The notes under the pieces are model-generated. The model did not search any database and had not been told where the DNA came from. It worked only from the letters and a program-made list of their open reading frames with translations. Positions 1 to 12,214 of a DNA stretch of 64,000 bases are shown piece by piece. The DNA is taken from assembly GCA_905250075.1 (NCBI GenBank), contig CAJNOP010000856.1, forward strand, positions 1 to 64,000, in the 5' to 3' direction. Source of the stretch: Rotaria sp. Silwood1 (taxonomy: Eukaryota > Rotifera > Eurotatoria > Philodinida > Philodinidae). Numbering within the stretch: position 1 is the first letter of the stretch; the number at the start of each line of letters is the position of its first letter. The translations under genes and the position numbers were made by a program.

Positions 1-1219
1 ACTTCATGAAGAAATGTTCGAATATTTCCGTTCCCAGCACACAATTTACTTGCCCCATATAGGGCTATTGAACAAAAGAAAACCGCAGGTCTCTAGCTAT
101 TATCGTTATGGAGATGTTCGACCAACATTTACTGTCTCTTTTAATTTAAAATGGATAGTAGTTATTTAATACATGTAAATGCTTCCTGGCAATAAAAGAT
201 CCAAGCTCTTTTATTATGCCCAAACAGACAAACTCTCCAGAAGTGGATCTTCTACTATGGCTTATTTATGTTCATAACTTTTAATAACAAGAGCTTTCCA
301 AAAGACCAAATCGCTTTTTGGGGATTTGAGTGTGAGTATTGATGTCGCTATGTTGTTGCAAAAATTTATTCTTAAGTTCATCGAAGGATAGCTGTTCTAG
401 ACTTTACAAAGTTTGAGAAAACACTAATCAATGAGAGTCAGCTTTCGCTAATTTAAGGTGATGATGACAGCCGTAGTAAAAAACATATCTTGGTTTCCTT
501 CAGTTCAACGAGATCACGAAGGTGAGATCCTTTCTTTGATATTACAAAGCCTTTTTTACTGCTTAGTAGAAAAACAACGATCTATCAAATGCAAAGAAAT
601 GGCCATGATTACTGCCGCTCGACATCCCCGAATGAAACCAATATTTCACTTCGAGCAGTTCAATACATTGCGTTTTAAGCTTTTTTTGTGTAAATATGAT
701 CGATGAACAAATCCTAGGATGATTAACGTTCGAAGTTCAAAGTTAGTGTGAATGTATCGAGATTCTCATATGCATAAACGACGTATAGCATTAATATAAG
801 GCATGCGATGAATTGAAAGCGCATAATAATCGAATGCACTAGTTTAGTGAGAGAAAAAAGTATATTAGGAATGCTAAAGTTATGTAAAATAGCATTCTGA
901 TAAAAAATGATACATGTGAACTCATAGTATCCAGAGAACTCGAAGAGAGAATCAAGAAGAAAAATCAAATATGTATCAAAAATATAAAAAGAACATAAAA
1001 AGGAGTGTTTCACATATCTTGGACATTCTTATAGACATAAGAGATACGTTGAAGTAAATATTTCACATGTTGGTATAGTAATGTCAAATAGGACCAATCA
1101 GGTCCGCTCTTCAGTCTACTAATGACAGCACTGATATTTGTATAAAACATTTTTTTTAATTTGTTTTCAAGATATTTTTTGGACATTGTCGTATAGTTGA
1201 GTTGAAAGTTTGTTTTCTG
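1..1219. other. Upstream region with weak coding remnants
   Basis: No complete gene is seen here. Bases 2-169 on the + strand are open for 55 codons from the window edge to a TAA and read like real protein (it contains HEEMFEYFRSQH and SSYYRYGDVRPTF), so this may be the end of a gene or a dead fragment cut by the window. Further open stretches at 458-706 (+) and 1010-1234 (-) have no recognisable domain. The minus one runs across the start of the receptor gene that follows. Confidence 0.25.
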
Positions 1220-4200
1220 ATGATTCTGCAACATATCCTGTGGATTTTGGTTTTATTGCGGCAAGATGTTCAAGGAAAATTTAGTTTGTATTATACAGAT
1301 CGAGGGAGTACAGGTAATATGTATTTTGATTGCTTATATTATGAAGTGTCTGACCTCGATATCCAGCGTCCAACAAAGACACAAAATTTCAAAACTAATT
1401 ATCAAGTCATTCCGTATTGCATACGTCCATGGTCAGAAAATGAAGCTTACCATGAAATAAATGAAGGAAATGTTTTATCTCGATTGACATTTGAAGAATT
1501 ACGAACAAAACAGGTGACTATACGAGACTTGCTGTTATGGTCAGCTCCCCTTGATCTTATTGAACGTTATGATGAATATCTTGATTCACCATTGCATAAG
1601 TCATCGAGACTTGATATGTTCTACAATTGTTCGTCATTATGGTTTGGAACATATTGTCAATATACATTTAATTTAAATTATTCATTTAATAAAATCGTCA
1701 ACAACACATTTCGTACAAAAAATCGATTGACAATATCGAATATGACATGTTATATACATTTAAAATGTAATCGAGGATCAACAGATGTGTGTCTTGATTG
1801 GCGTGAAATTTGTGATAGAAAAGTCGATTGTATAGGAAACGATGTCGATGAAATCGGCTGTTTCGAACTTGAACTGAATGAATGCAAAGAAAACGAGTTT
1901 CGTTGTCATAATGGAATATGTATACCAGAAGAATTCATGGGTGAAGGTTCAAACTATCCTGATTGTTTGGATGGAACCGATGAAGACAATCGCCAGATTT
2001 ATCATGATATAGAGCAGTATTCGAATTACATCTGTATAGGACAGCCTGGATTTTGGTGCGAAGAAACAGACTATGCTAAACGCCCTCGTTTTTTTGTATG
2101 TGGTGATGGAGAACGTAGTGATTTAGACATATTTTACAATTATACTTACATTTTACCGACTATACAGGTGTGTTTGAATTTCAGAGATGTACGCATTAGG
2201 GAATCTTTATATGCATATGTTGAAGATTCTGATTTATCATATGAATGCTGGTTTTTTCTCCAATGTTCTGCAGATTACAACCTTGAATTAGATTGTAATA
2301 AATTATGTGATTACAATGACGAGTACGCTTGTTATATTAATATTACAAACATATGTCAAACGAGTTTTGTTATTTTTCCCCAACGACCTCTTCTTCAAGG
2401 ACATGTATTTTTTGTCTATTTAACAAACAAAACTATCTATTATGTCGTAGATAATCCATCGATGTTTCCTGATTATGTTTGCTATGATGTAAGAAAATGT
2501 CCTTTTCTTCCGTCTATTTCAATTTTAAATATAAATGGTACAACTTGTCGAACAACAGAAGAGCTAGGTCTTCGTCAATTTCTTGATATTATTAATCTTT
2601 TTCAAGGTTGCTTGATTGTCATTGAAAATGAACTTAAAACAAATTATTCCCAATCGTCATCGTTATTTCAATGTTCAGGTACAACGAAATACATTTCGAA
2701 ACATCGAGTTCTCGATGGTGTTCATGATTGTTATAAAGGTGCTGACGAAATAGGTATCGATACATGTCAATGGAATCATAAACACCGTTTTAAATGTTCG
2801 TTCGAAAATAAATGTATATCAGACGTTCAAGTCCGAAATGCTATAAAAGATTGTCTTGGAGGTGAGGATGAAATCTTATATAGTTCTCAACGCCTATTAT
2901 ATCAAAAATTATGTAACGGATTTGTACATATGTCATCTGTCCTTATCGATGGAATGAATGAAACAGATGAAACACATTGTGATTATTGGCCGTGTAATAA
3001 TTTATATACTCGATGTGATGGAGCATGGAATTGTTTAAATGGAGCTGATGAATTAAATTGTGTGTTAACAAATTGTCCTGGAGATACTCATGAATGTGTC
3101 TCACCGATAACAAAGAAAATCATGTGTCTACCTATTCATCAAGCTGGAAATGGAATTGTCGATTGTCTTGGATCTACAGATGAAAGAACATATTGTCGAT
3201 TAAAACATCCGAAGAATTATGGATCGAGATATAAGTGTTGGAATGAATCATTATGCATTCCCACTAAGCATTATTGCCTCGACGATATATGTCAACACGA
3301 CAACTTCGATACCTGCTCAAAAGATGTAGACGATATTATCTATCGTCTAGATCAAGATAAAAAACTTCAATTTCCTGAGTATGAACATTTTATGCTTGAA
3401 CGTCCACAGACGAATATGTCTTCATTAATCATGAAGAGAAATTTTCTCTTGAATCCCAGTCAATCAATGTCTGATTTGGAAACATTTTTTGAGCAATCAA
3501 ATTCGTTAAATAAGTTGATTACAAATCAAGAAAATACGATATTAAACAAACAATTCGGTATTGATCGAATTGATACATGTAAACGTGGGATTGGGATTTA
3601 TGTTGGAATTCCAATGACAATGCATTGTCTTTGTCCTCCAAGTTATTATGGAGATCAATGTCAATTTCAAAGTCAACGTGTTAGTTTAATACTTAAGTTT
3701 TCTCGGATGTGCGAGGCGAATTGTCAAGGAGTATTTGGTATTATTATTACTTTGATCGATCAAGATAAGATCATTCATGATTATGAACAAATAACATATA
3801 CGACTACATATCAATGTGAACATAAATTTTTTATTTATCTTCTTTATAAATCACGACCAAAAGATATGACAAAAACTTATAATATTCAAATCGATGCTTA
3901 CAACAAAATAAATATGTCTTATCATGCTAGTTGGATATTGCCAGTTAAATTTCTTTTCCTTCCCGTAAATAAAATATCTGCTCATCTAACGATTCCTGTT
4001 GATGCAGTTTCTTTTGTTAATAATTGTCCAATATTTTGTGGTCATGGCCAATGTTTAACATATGTTAATAATCGAAGTCAATATTTTTGTCATTGTAATT
4101 CTGGTTGGTCTGGTGTTAATTGTACAATATCATATAAATGTGATTGTTCATTAGATTCGATATGTCTTGATCACATGAATAATCGGTCAATCTGTCTCTG

Positions 4201-5944
4201 TTCACTTAGAAAATATGGACAACGTTGTCGACTTCCATCTATCTGTCAAAAAGAACTTTGTAAAAATAATGGTCTATGTATTCCTGATGATCAACGTATA
4301 TCAATAAATTCTTTTCAATGTTTATGTCCATCGAAATTTGCAGGTCAAACTTGTGAAATATTCGAATCAACAATACATATATCATTTCATCAAATTGAAA
4401 TTCCTCGTTCTCTTCTCGTTCATTTTATTACTTTACAAACAAGAGCTGATCCACTGGCTACAACAATATCTATGAAAATTCCATATGATCAAGATATAGC
4501 AATGATTCACACATCGATACTATTTCATATAATCATTGTTCAAATTTCCAATGAATATTTTCTTGTGCACGTCAAAATGAATTATGATTCTTCATTGATA
4601 ACTAAAATTGAAATTAATCTAGAACAACGATGTCCACATATTCAAGAATTATTTCATAATAAAACAATATTATCATATCCCTTGTTAGGTCGTGTTAAAT
4701 ATTATCATTTACTTTGTAAAAATCTATCTCAATTAAAATGGTTTCATGATAATGAACAATTTATATGTTTATGCAATGATGAACAATACGCAAATTGTTT
4801 TTTATTTGACTTCAAACCAACGTATACTTGTAAAGGGCTGGGCGATTGCCAAAATGATGGTCAATGTTTTACAGATAGTTCAAATTGTTTGCGTTCAATA
4901 TTTTGTGTTTGTAAAGATTGTTTTTATGGAAGTAAATGTCAATTTACTACAAAAGGTTTTGGACTTTCACTTGATGCCATATTTGGTTATCAAATTCGAC
5001 CAAATTTACCAATTAATCGTCAACCAATTATTGTAATAATTAGTATTGCTTTAACTACGATTATATTAGTCATTGGTCTTATCAATAGTTCTTTTTCAAT
5101 AATGACATTTCAAAGAAAACAATCAAATGAATCAGGTTGTAGATATTATCTCTTAACTACATCAATCGTTTCATTATGTACAACAATTATATTTTCAATT
5201 AAATTCTTGATGTTAATTCTTTCACAAATATCGTTTATAAAAAATGAAATGATTCTACAAATATCTTGTATATCAACTGATTTTTTACTTCGATTATGTC
5301 CAATAATTGTCGATTGCCTCAATGCAAGTGTTGCCATTGATAGAGCACTAACAGTAATAATGAGTACGAAATTTAATAAGAACAAAAGTAAACGAGCAGT
5401 TCGATGGGTTATTATTGGTATTTTTTTAGTTAATGTTCTTAGTATTCTACATGATCCATTAAATCGTCAACTAATTTATGATGAAGCAGAACAAAGACGA
5501 TGGTGTTTAGTTCAATATTCATCTTCACTTGAAATATATAATTCAATAATAATTATAATTCATTTTTTTATTCCATTTTTGATAAATATTCTTACATCAA
5601 TAATTATTATTGTTTTTGCTGCTCGAAAAAGTTTTAAAGCTCGAAAACAAGAAACTTATCTAGATCATTTAAAAAAACAATTTCGTTTACACAAACATTT
5701 ACTTATCAGTTCAATATTTTTAGTTTTACTTGCTACACCTCGTTTGATAATTTCATTCACAGCTGGTTGTATGAAATCGATTCGAAATCCATCATTTTAT
5801 CTTGCTAGTTACTTTATTTCATTTATTCCACCATCTCTTACATTCATCGTATTCGTTATACCTTCAAGTTCATACAAAAAAGAATTTTATATTGCAATTA
5901 ATAGATTTCGAATGCATGTTCTACGAACATTTCATATTGTTTAA
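1220..5944 (+). CDS. LDLa/EGF-repeat seven-transmembrane receptor
   Basis: A single open exon of 1574 codons encodes a large orphan cell-surface receptor. I start at the ATG at 1220, because the frame opens earlier only with TTG; from there a signal peptide (MILQHILWILVLL) leads the chain. Residues about 175-720 hold some six LDL-receptor class A-like modules with Cys pairs and DxxDE-type calcium motifs (CLDGTDED, CLGGEDE, CLNGADELNC). Residues about 784-1250 hold about five EGF-like modules ending in CxCxxGxxGxxC patterns. Residues about 1268-1560 form seven hydrophobic helices of rhodopsin-like type, with VAIDRALTVI after helix 3 in place of a DRY-like motif. The ligand is unknown. Chains joining LDLa, EGF and 7TM parts are, from memory, a large family in bdelloid rotifers. 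The lack of introns is unusual next to its intron-rich neighbours. Confidence 0.88.
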   Translation: MILQHILWILVLLRQDVQGKFSLYYTDRGSTGNMYFDCLYYEVSDLDIQRPTKTQNFKTNYQVIPYCIRPWSENEAYHEINEGNVLSRLTFEELRTKQVTIRDLLLWSAPLDLIERYDEYLDSPLHKSSRLDMFYNCSSLWFGTYCQYTFNLNYSFNKIVNNTFRTKNRLTISNMTCYIHLKCNRGSTDVCLDWREICDRKVDCIGNDVDEIGCFELELNECKENEFRCHNGICIPEEFMGEGSNYPDCLDGTDEDNRQIYHDIEQYSNYICIGQPGFWCEETDYAKRPRFFVCGDGERSDLDIFYNYTYILPTIQVCLNFRDVRIRESLYAYVEDSDLSYECWFFLQCSADYNLELDCNKLCDYNDEYACYINITNICQTSFVIFPQRPLLQGHVFFVYLTNKTIYYVVDNPSMFPDYVCYDVRKCPFLPSISILNINGTTCRTTEELGLRQFLDIINLFQGCLIVIENELKTNYSQSSSLFQCSGTTKYISKHRVLDGVHDCYKGADEIGIDTCQWNHKHRFKCSFENKCISDVQVRNAIKDCLGGEDEILYSSQRLLYQKLCNGFVHMSSVLIDGMNETDETHCDYWPCNNLYTRCDGAWNCLNGADELNCVLTNCPGDTHECVSPITKKIMCLPIHQAGNGIVDCLGSTDERTYCRLKHPKNYGSRYKCWNESLCIPTKHYCLDDICQHDNFDTCSKDVDDIIYRLDQDKKLQFPEYEHFMLERPQTNMSSLIMKRNFLLNPSQSMSDLETFFEQSNSLNKLITNQENTILNKQFGIDRIDTCKRGIGIYVGIPMTMHCLCPPSYYGDQCQFQSQRVSLILKFSRMCEANCQGVFGIIITLIDQDKIIHDYEQITYTTTYQCEHKFFIYLLYKSRPKDMTKTYNIQIDAYNKINMSYHASWILPVKFLFLPVNKISAHLTIPVDAVSFVNNCPIFCGHGQCLTYVNNRSQYFCHCNSGWSGVNCTISYKCDCSLDSICLDHMNNRSICLCSLRKYGQRCRLPSICQKELCKNNGLCIPDDQRISINSFQCLCPSKFAGQTCEIFESTIHISFHQIEIPRSLLVHFITLQTRADPLATTISMKIPYDQDIAMIHTSILFHIIIVQISNEYFLVHVKMNYDSSLITKIEINLEQRCPHIQELFHNKTILSYPLLGRVKYYHLLCKNLSQLKWFHDNEQFICLCNDEQYANCFLFDFKPTYTCKGLGDCQNDGQCFTDSSNCLRSIFCVCKDCFYGSKCQFTTKGFGLSLDAIFGYQIRPNLPINRQPIIVIISIALTTIILVIGLINSSFSIMTFQRKQSNESGCRYYLLTTSIVSLCTTIIFSIKFLMLILSQISFIKNEMILQISCISTDFLLRLCPIIVDCLNASVAIDRALTVIMSTKFNKNKSKRAVRWVIIGIFLVNVLSILHDPLNRQLIYDEAEQRRWCLVQYSSSLEIYNSIIIIIHFFIPFLINILTSIIIIVFAARKSFKARKQETYLDHLKKQFRLHKHLLISSIFLVLLATPRLIISFTAGCMKSIRNPSFYLASYFISFIPPSLTFIVFVIPSSSYKKEFYIAINRFRMHVLRTFHIV

Positions 5945-8303
5945 TCTATATTGCTTTTCTATACTTATTATGTTAAAAAGAAAGCTGTCAGTGATGAGGA
6001 GAACGCTTTCTTTAATGTTTCTTTGCTTTATATATTTCTTCATTTGAAATTAAAAAATAAAATTTATCCAATAAAAATATGAAATACTTGTCATTGATAT
6101 ACAATTTTTTCGTAACAAGAATATTATAGATGACATATTTGTAATAAATAGTTGTTAATTAATTTTTGAAAAAAAAGTCAAAAATCATCATCAAGAAATG
6201 TAACATATAAAAAAAATCTCAATATAATTTGACAAACAAATTAAAATATTTACATAACTAATTTCGAGTCAAACTCAAAAATATTAATAGCTAATTCTTA
6301 TGTCATTTTAAAAGATCAAATTAAGATTAGAAATAAATTGCTTGGACTAGAAATCTGAACGAAGACTTGAATATCAGGCAGAAATTTTATCCATGACTTA
6401 TTGTTTTGTTTTTATTGGATCTATGAAAGCAAAGTTGAAAACAATCAAAATAAATCTTTAGAAACTTTATAAATATTAAACAATAAGCTTACTAAAAATT
6501 AACACCATTGCTATGTAAAAGTATTAAATGAAACAGATTCTATGCTGAAATCATTCGAAATAGTATTTCAAAAAAGAATTTTATCGAAATAAGGAGAGAT
6601 TTGTGACTCTATAATGTTCGATGTCTATTATTTTTTATTAATGAATGTATATGTAAAATTAGTTTTATCTCAAATATGAAAAACATACAAAACAATATGA
6701 ATGATGAAAAATTGAAATATTTTCAATTTTAAGTTATTTTTTATTTTTTTAAAATATTGCAACTTCGAACATTAAGTTTTTACATTGAAAAAACCTCTAT
6801 TTGTGATTGCATACAGTTGAGAGGAGTTCTATAATTCAACATGTAATAATATATGACAGAAAGAATTATTCATCTACTATAATCAATTATCATTTGAAAT
6901 TGAAAACAGTGTTAATAACGGTTTGAAAGAACACAAACTAATATAGTTATAATAGTGCAACCATTGAAAAATCTTGACAAAGTTTCTATAAGAAAAAACA
7001 ATAATATGAAGCATATAAACTAATAATTCTTTGGGTTTTTATCACTTTTAGACATTTCGAATCGTAACTATGGTACCCGTAATTTTTCTAATAGACATAC
7101 AATATGAAACATAAATGTAGATCAATATAGTTTCTGATACTCTACAAAATTATATATCGATCATATTCATCAATTAGATTAAGCAAAGTCAGACAGATAC
7201 AATTATCATATCACGTAGACGAATTTTCATAATTTCGTATGTAACAAGCAAATTGATGCTAAAAATCTTTACGCCCCAAAAATTGCGGCGTCTCACAATC
7301 AATGTCAGTATTATTCGTTTTCCTATTGAATCATAAGCTAATATCAACTTGAGATTTTTATAGGATAAATCGATGTCGTTCTTCTCACCAAGGTTTTTCT
7401 CAAATATCCCTTGTAGTCTCTTCGGAGTTCATCCGTCGTAAAAAATTATTTTTCCTGAAATCTATATGATATAAAATATTCATTTTACTCTGCAGTTGAT
7501 ATTAGACTCAGATTCAATAGAAAAATGATCAACATTAAGTTTTATAATATTCTCGAAATGATTATTTTGCTGACGACTTTTCAATGAGAATGAATCTTCA
7601 AATAGTTAAATACAAGAGTATAAAAATTGATGTAAGAATTATATCAATCTCTGTTGATCTACACTACTAATTTACATATTGAGTTTATAATAGAAACAAT
7701 ATAGTTATCATAGTTATTGTTCAAAAAGTCTCAAAATGATAGACTTCCTAAGATTATTTAGTCCTGAATTTTTTTTTCTTCTATGCATTCAATAAGACAA
7801 AAGTTAAATCTACAGAAATATTCGATATATCATGGTCTATTTTTCTATTCTAATCAAAGTAAGATCTAAAGAGGTAGCAGATTTACGATCTTATTCTTTA
7901 TTAATATCTGAAATAATATTTCCATAGTAGAATAGCAATAAGTCAAAACAAAATAATTTATAATTAATATGTAACTTTTTATTACGGAAAAGATTGCGAT
8001 ACAATCTTATGATCAATCACGACATTTTTTATCACATTTTATTCTCCTTTTTTTTTATATTCATATTACATACATACACAAAAAAAAAATATTCGTTCTT
8101 CATCATAAAATACACAGAGGAAGTACAAGCGCATGTATCAGTTCAAACTGAAGGCTGTATAAAAGTCATGCTTGATTGATCTGCATTACCTTCTTTATAC
8201 ACTTTTCTTTCTTTTTACTTGTTCGCATCTTAATACAACATCAACAAGTTTTTTTTTTTTTTTTTTCATTCACACTATTTATTTATTCATGATAGAATAA
8301 AAA
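5945..8303. other. AT-rich intergenic stretch
   Basis: Between the receptor gene and the next start codon I see no supported gene. The stretch is very AT-rich with many homopolymer runs. Short open frames such as 7994-8179 (+) have no domain character. The last 100 bases before 8304 (long T run, then an AT-rich leader) probably hold the promoter and 5' leader of the following gene. Confidence 0.5.
6056..6061 (+). terminator. AATAAA poly(A) signal of the receptor gene
   Basis: An AATAAA hexamer lies 112 bases after the receptor stop codon in a T/A-rich tail. It is a plausible cleavage and polyadenylation signal. In DNA this AT-rich the motif also occurs by chance. Confidence 0.35.
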
Positions 8304-11300
8304 ATGGCTAATAGTAGTTCAAATAAATTACCAGTATCTGGAACTGTTATCTATGATTCTGGTAACGATACACCAACTACAAGGAAACGAGCTGGTAATA
8401 ATAATTGACTTTAATAATAATATTTTTATTTTTATTTTGTTTTAGTAATACCAACTGGTGGAGTAAGTGTAGCGGAACGTGCACGTTTATTTGGTTCACA
8501 AATAACAAATTCATCAACAATTAAAAATTCTAAATTATCAAATCAACATGAACAACGCCTACCACCACCACATAATAATAGATCAACAAAATCAAATGTT
8601 GTTCATTATGATCGAAACTATCAATCAACTAAAACAAATGTTGATCGACGTCCACAACAAGATACATCTTAGTATAAATAATTTTGTTTTTTTTTTGTTC
8701 AAATAATAATCAGCAAAAAAAAAACCTCTTTTCTTTGTGTTTTTTTTTTCAATTAGTTCTACTTCACAAAGAATACTGAATAATCGTCAACAACCTGTTC
8801 AAATTAATGGTAGAAAACAACATGAACAATCATCATCACATGATTCACGTCATTATTCATCAGTTTCACGATCACACGGTCATCATCAACATTTATCACC
8901 ATCAAATCGTCGACCATTGACTACTCATGATAAACATCGATATGACATTCCACCAAAACAACGACATAATAGAATAAGTCCAACTCAAATAATAATATCC
9001 GGTGAATCATATATACTTGATGATAAGGCTTATGATGATCCTTATCTTGATTTATATAATAAACAAAATAAAACATCAGATTATCAACAACAATCTAATA
9101 ATATTCCTTATCAATCATCAAATTATTTTCAGCCAATAAAAGATCCATTAGAAGAAATGTTTGTGAATTCAACACAAGGATATTTTTCTGAACAAATACC
9201 TATGAAAAATTATATTAATACGAATAGTATACAACCATTTGAACTAGGAAATTTAATTCATCGTATTCAACAAGATTATATGGATAATGTACGACCATAT
9301 GTATCAAGTATAGAATATATTGAAACGAATCAAAATTTTGCTGATATTGGTTATATAACACCAACTACTTCTCGAAGAGGTTTATTTTGTTATTTTTTTT
9401 GTTATTCATTAGTTTTTCTTTAAATTGATTTATGATTTATTGAAGATTATACAAGACGAACTAATGATCTCTATCGTCAAAAAGTACCATCAAGTCATTA
9501 TGATATTATTGATATGAATGATTCTAATCCATATATAAGAAAACCTTCACAATATCGACATAATGATAATCAACATTCATCAATACCAAGAAAATATCGA
9601 AGACGATATCATGATCAAGCATCATCTCCTATTCGTATGAAAAACACGAAAAAAAAAATCAATAAAATTTTTTAATTAGTTTTATAATTTAGATACTGTA
9701 GAAACTTCGAACAAAATTAATAAACAACATAAAACCGAACGTAAGTAAATCATTAAGTAAAACTTGGAAATTATTTATTTTATGAATTCTAATGAGAGAA
9801 TATATTCAACTGTTGAATGTTGTTTGACTTTATGTTATGTTTATGAGTAGGTCTCTGTAGGACCTAAAACAATCTTAAAAGAATTCGAATTCATAGCTTG
9901 TTGATAAAGAGTGCGATGATTGTTTTAATAAAATTATTCTTGTAAACAAAACATTTTCCAAAAAGTCAAAGCAAAGAGTTTCGATTATTATGTTCTACTA
10001 TTGTAAACCACTGCTTTTTTGAATATCGAATATTTCGAGAGAGGGACGATGTAGATGCCAGAGATGTCCATCGCGGCGCGACCACTACCGCTACCGCCAC
10101 CGCGCCGCTGTGGTGGTAGCAGTTTTTTTTTTCAAATAACCATCGCGGTGCGGCGCGGCAGCGGCCGTTTTTTTAACTAACTATCGCGGCAGCGGCGCGG
10201 TAGCGGTAGGTTTTTTTGGAGAACGATGCAAAAATGCATGAATTCGAACAGAATTTCAATGTTTGCAAGTGCAAAACTATGAGATTCAACGAATCTTATC
10301 GATTGGTAACAACAGCTTTAGTCCTGAACAGTCACAGATCGTAAAATTCACAACATTATTCTAACAATCATCGCGGCAGCGTCGCGGTAGGTTTTCTGTT
10401 TTTATCACCGAGGTGCGGTAGCGGTGCGTTAGCTTTTTTCTTTTATCGTCGCGGCGCGGCAGCGGTCAGTTTTCAACCGCGATGGACATTTCTGATAGAT
10501 GCTGGTTTGAATCCTATGAGTAATGATTTAAGTTTTAATTTATGGCATATCTTAGTACATCTTTCATAAACAGATAAATTAAGAATTTTTATATGAATAT
10601 TGTTCAGTTTCACCTGCTGCTGTTGTTCCAAAAGCATCTACACAAAAAACGACAAGTTCAGGTGAAGAAGAAGAATCAACAACAAAAAAAGAAAAACCAA
10701 CAGAATCAGAAACTTCATCTGAATCATCATCAGAATCGGAAGATGAATCTGAAAAAAATACATCAAAACAACCGTCTTCTCAACCTGTTAATGGAACAGT
10801 TTCTAACTCAATTACAACTGGAACTTCAGCAGCACAACGTAATGACATCACTCGTCCAACATTACCAAATCAAACTGCATCTAATGCAGCTCAAATTCAA
10901 GCAAATAAATATGAGGTTGAAGCAAGTACATCCGATGAAACTGACTCAGATACATACACTGATAGTGATGATGATGATGATGAAGAAGAAGAAGAACCAA
11001 AACCTTCATCAAATATTCGAACAACACCAGCTACATCACAGACAAATACTCGAACAAATAATCTTCGAACAACACCAGCTACATCACAAATAAATACTCG
11101 AACAAATAATCTTCAAACAACACCGACTACATCACAAACAAATACTCGATCAAATAATCTTCGAACAACATCCACTACACCGCAAAGAAATGCTCAATTA
11201 ATTCAACAACGACCAATTGATGATAATTATAATACATATGGACCTCCTCAATCACCTAGTAAGAAAATTATTATTTTTTTTTTTTTTGTAAAAACAATTA

Positions 11301-11427
11301 ATTTTATAAATTCAAATTAGATTTAGGTACGAATGAATTTTTTAAATTAGGAGATTCTGCAAAATCATCATTTGGTGGCAAATTAAAGAACTCGATAAAA
11401 AATACATTTCGTCGAAACAAATCCTAA
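8304..11427 (+). CDS. Seven-exon gene for a 644-residue disordered protein
   Basis: Exons by GT-AG joins: 8304-8394, 8446-8671, 8757-9379, 9446-9634, 9693-9740, 10608-11258, 11321-11427. They total 1935 nt, exactly 645 codons with the stop, and every junction keeps frame. The product is almost entirely low-complexity. The first half is rich in Gln, Asn, Ser, His and Arg. An acidic Ser/Glu patch follows (SSGEEEEST), then an Asp/Glu run near residue 510. After that come about four tandem 19-residue Thr/Asn/Arg-rich repeats (with NNLRTTPATSQ), and a basic tail (KNSIKNTFRRNKS). No signal peptide, membrane helix or known domain is visible. I do not recognise the family; a cytoskeletal or junction scaffold is possible but unproven. 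Four introns are 51-85 bp, typical here; the fifth is 867 bp because it hosts a transposon. The stop codon overlaps an AATAAA (11426-11431). Confidence 0.8.
10059..10494. mobile_element. GC-rich non-autonomous hAT-like transposon
   Basis: An element of about 436 bp lies in intron 5 of the 8304 gene. Its ends match as 18-bp inverted repeats with one mismatch (CAGAGATGTCCATCGCGG and the complement of CCGCGATGGACATTTCTG). It is flanked by near-identical 8-mers, GTAGATGC (10051-10058) and ATAGATGC (10495-10502), the target-site size typical of hAT. Inside are about six copies of a 20-30 bp GC-rich motif built on ATCGCGGCGCGGCAGCGG, grouped near both ends, with an AT-rich centre. It has no coding capacity. 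The subterminal motif copies are the kind of site a hAT transposase binds. Base composition is very unlike the surrounding DNA. Confidence 0.82.
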
Positions 11428-12214
11428 TAAATATGAACTATTGACTTTGATTTATACTTTTTTTTTTCTTTCTTTTTCTGTCAATCACAATATGATCTCC
11501 TCTCAAAAGAGAATAGAGGAGAATATTTTTTACTTTAATGGATAGTGAAAAAGCTCTTCATAACTTTTTGTTTTTCATATAGCCTGATAACAATTCATGA
11601 TGAAAATTTAATAATTTTCTTTTCAGAAAGAACAATATTTCGAATATAGAAAGAAAAATCCAATATCTAATAGAACTGTTTCTTATGAAACCTATAGTTT
11701 TGTCATTCAAATATTTTCATACTATTAGAAAGCCCGTATCATATTGTTAACCTTTATATTTAATGTGACGAAATATTTCAAAAGTCACATGCAAGACACT
11801 TTTCACCCTTCGGCAAAATATTTTTTACACAACTTTATAATGAAGATTTTGTTCTTTCTAAGAAGAAAACTATCGAGTGTCTACGAAGGTTTATTATCAC
11901 ATTATATTGAAAATAAAATTAATAAAGATCTTTTGTCCTCTTCGTTATATGCATATCTCAAGTGATTGACAGTCAAATTCAAATGTTTACAATTTATACA
12001 ATAATTATAAAAACTAATTCATCATTGATATTAAATATCTGTAGCTTACTATATATTTTTTTTCTTTTTCTACGAATAAAAATTTAAAAAAAAACATTCG
12101 CCGCGAAAAACAAAATATATCTAATAATATCATTCGTTTCGAAAAAAAGTCTATTTAACCAGCGATTTCGATTTGCTGCTGATATTACTTTTTAAATATT
12201 AAATATTATAATAC
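11428..12214. other. Intergenic spacer
   Basis: This is AT-rich spacer between two + strand genes. An open frame at 11744-11965 (+) lacks any domain or splice context and I do not call it. The final 100 bases are the likely promoter and leader of the BTB-Kelch gene. Nothing else stands out. Confidence 0.5.

Noticed and set aside
10593-11093. 166-codon Gln/Lys/His-rich open frame
   Set aside because: It is an out-of-frame shadow of exon 6 of the disordered-protein gene; the spliced frame continues from the earlier exons in phase.
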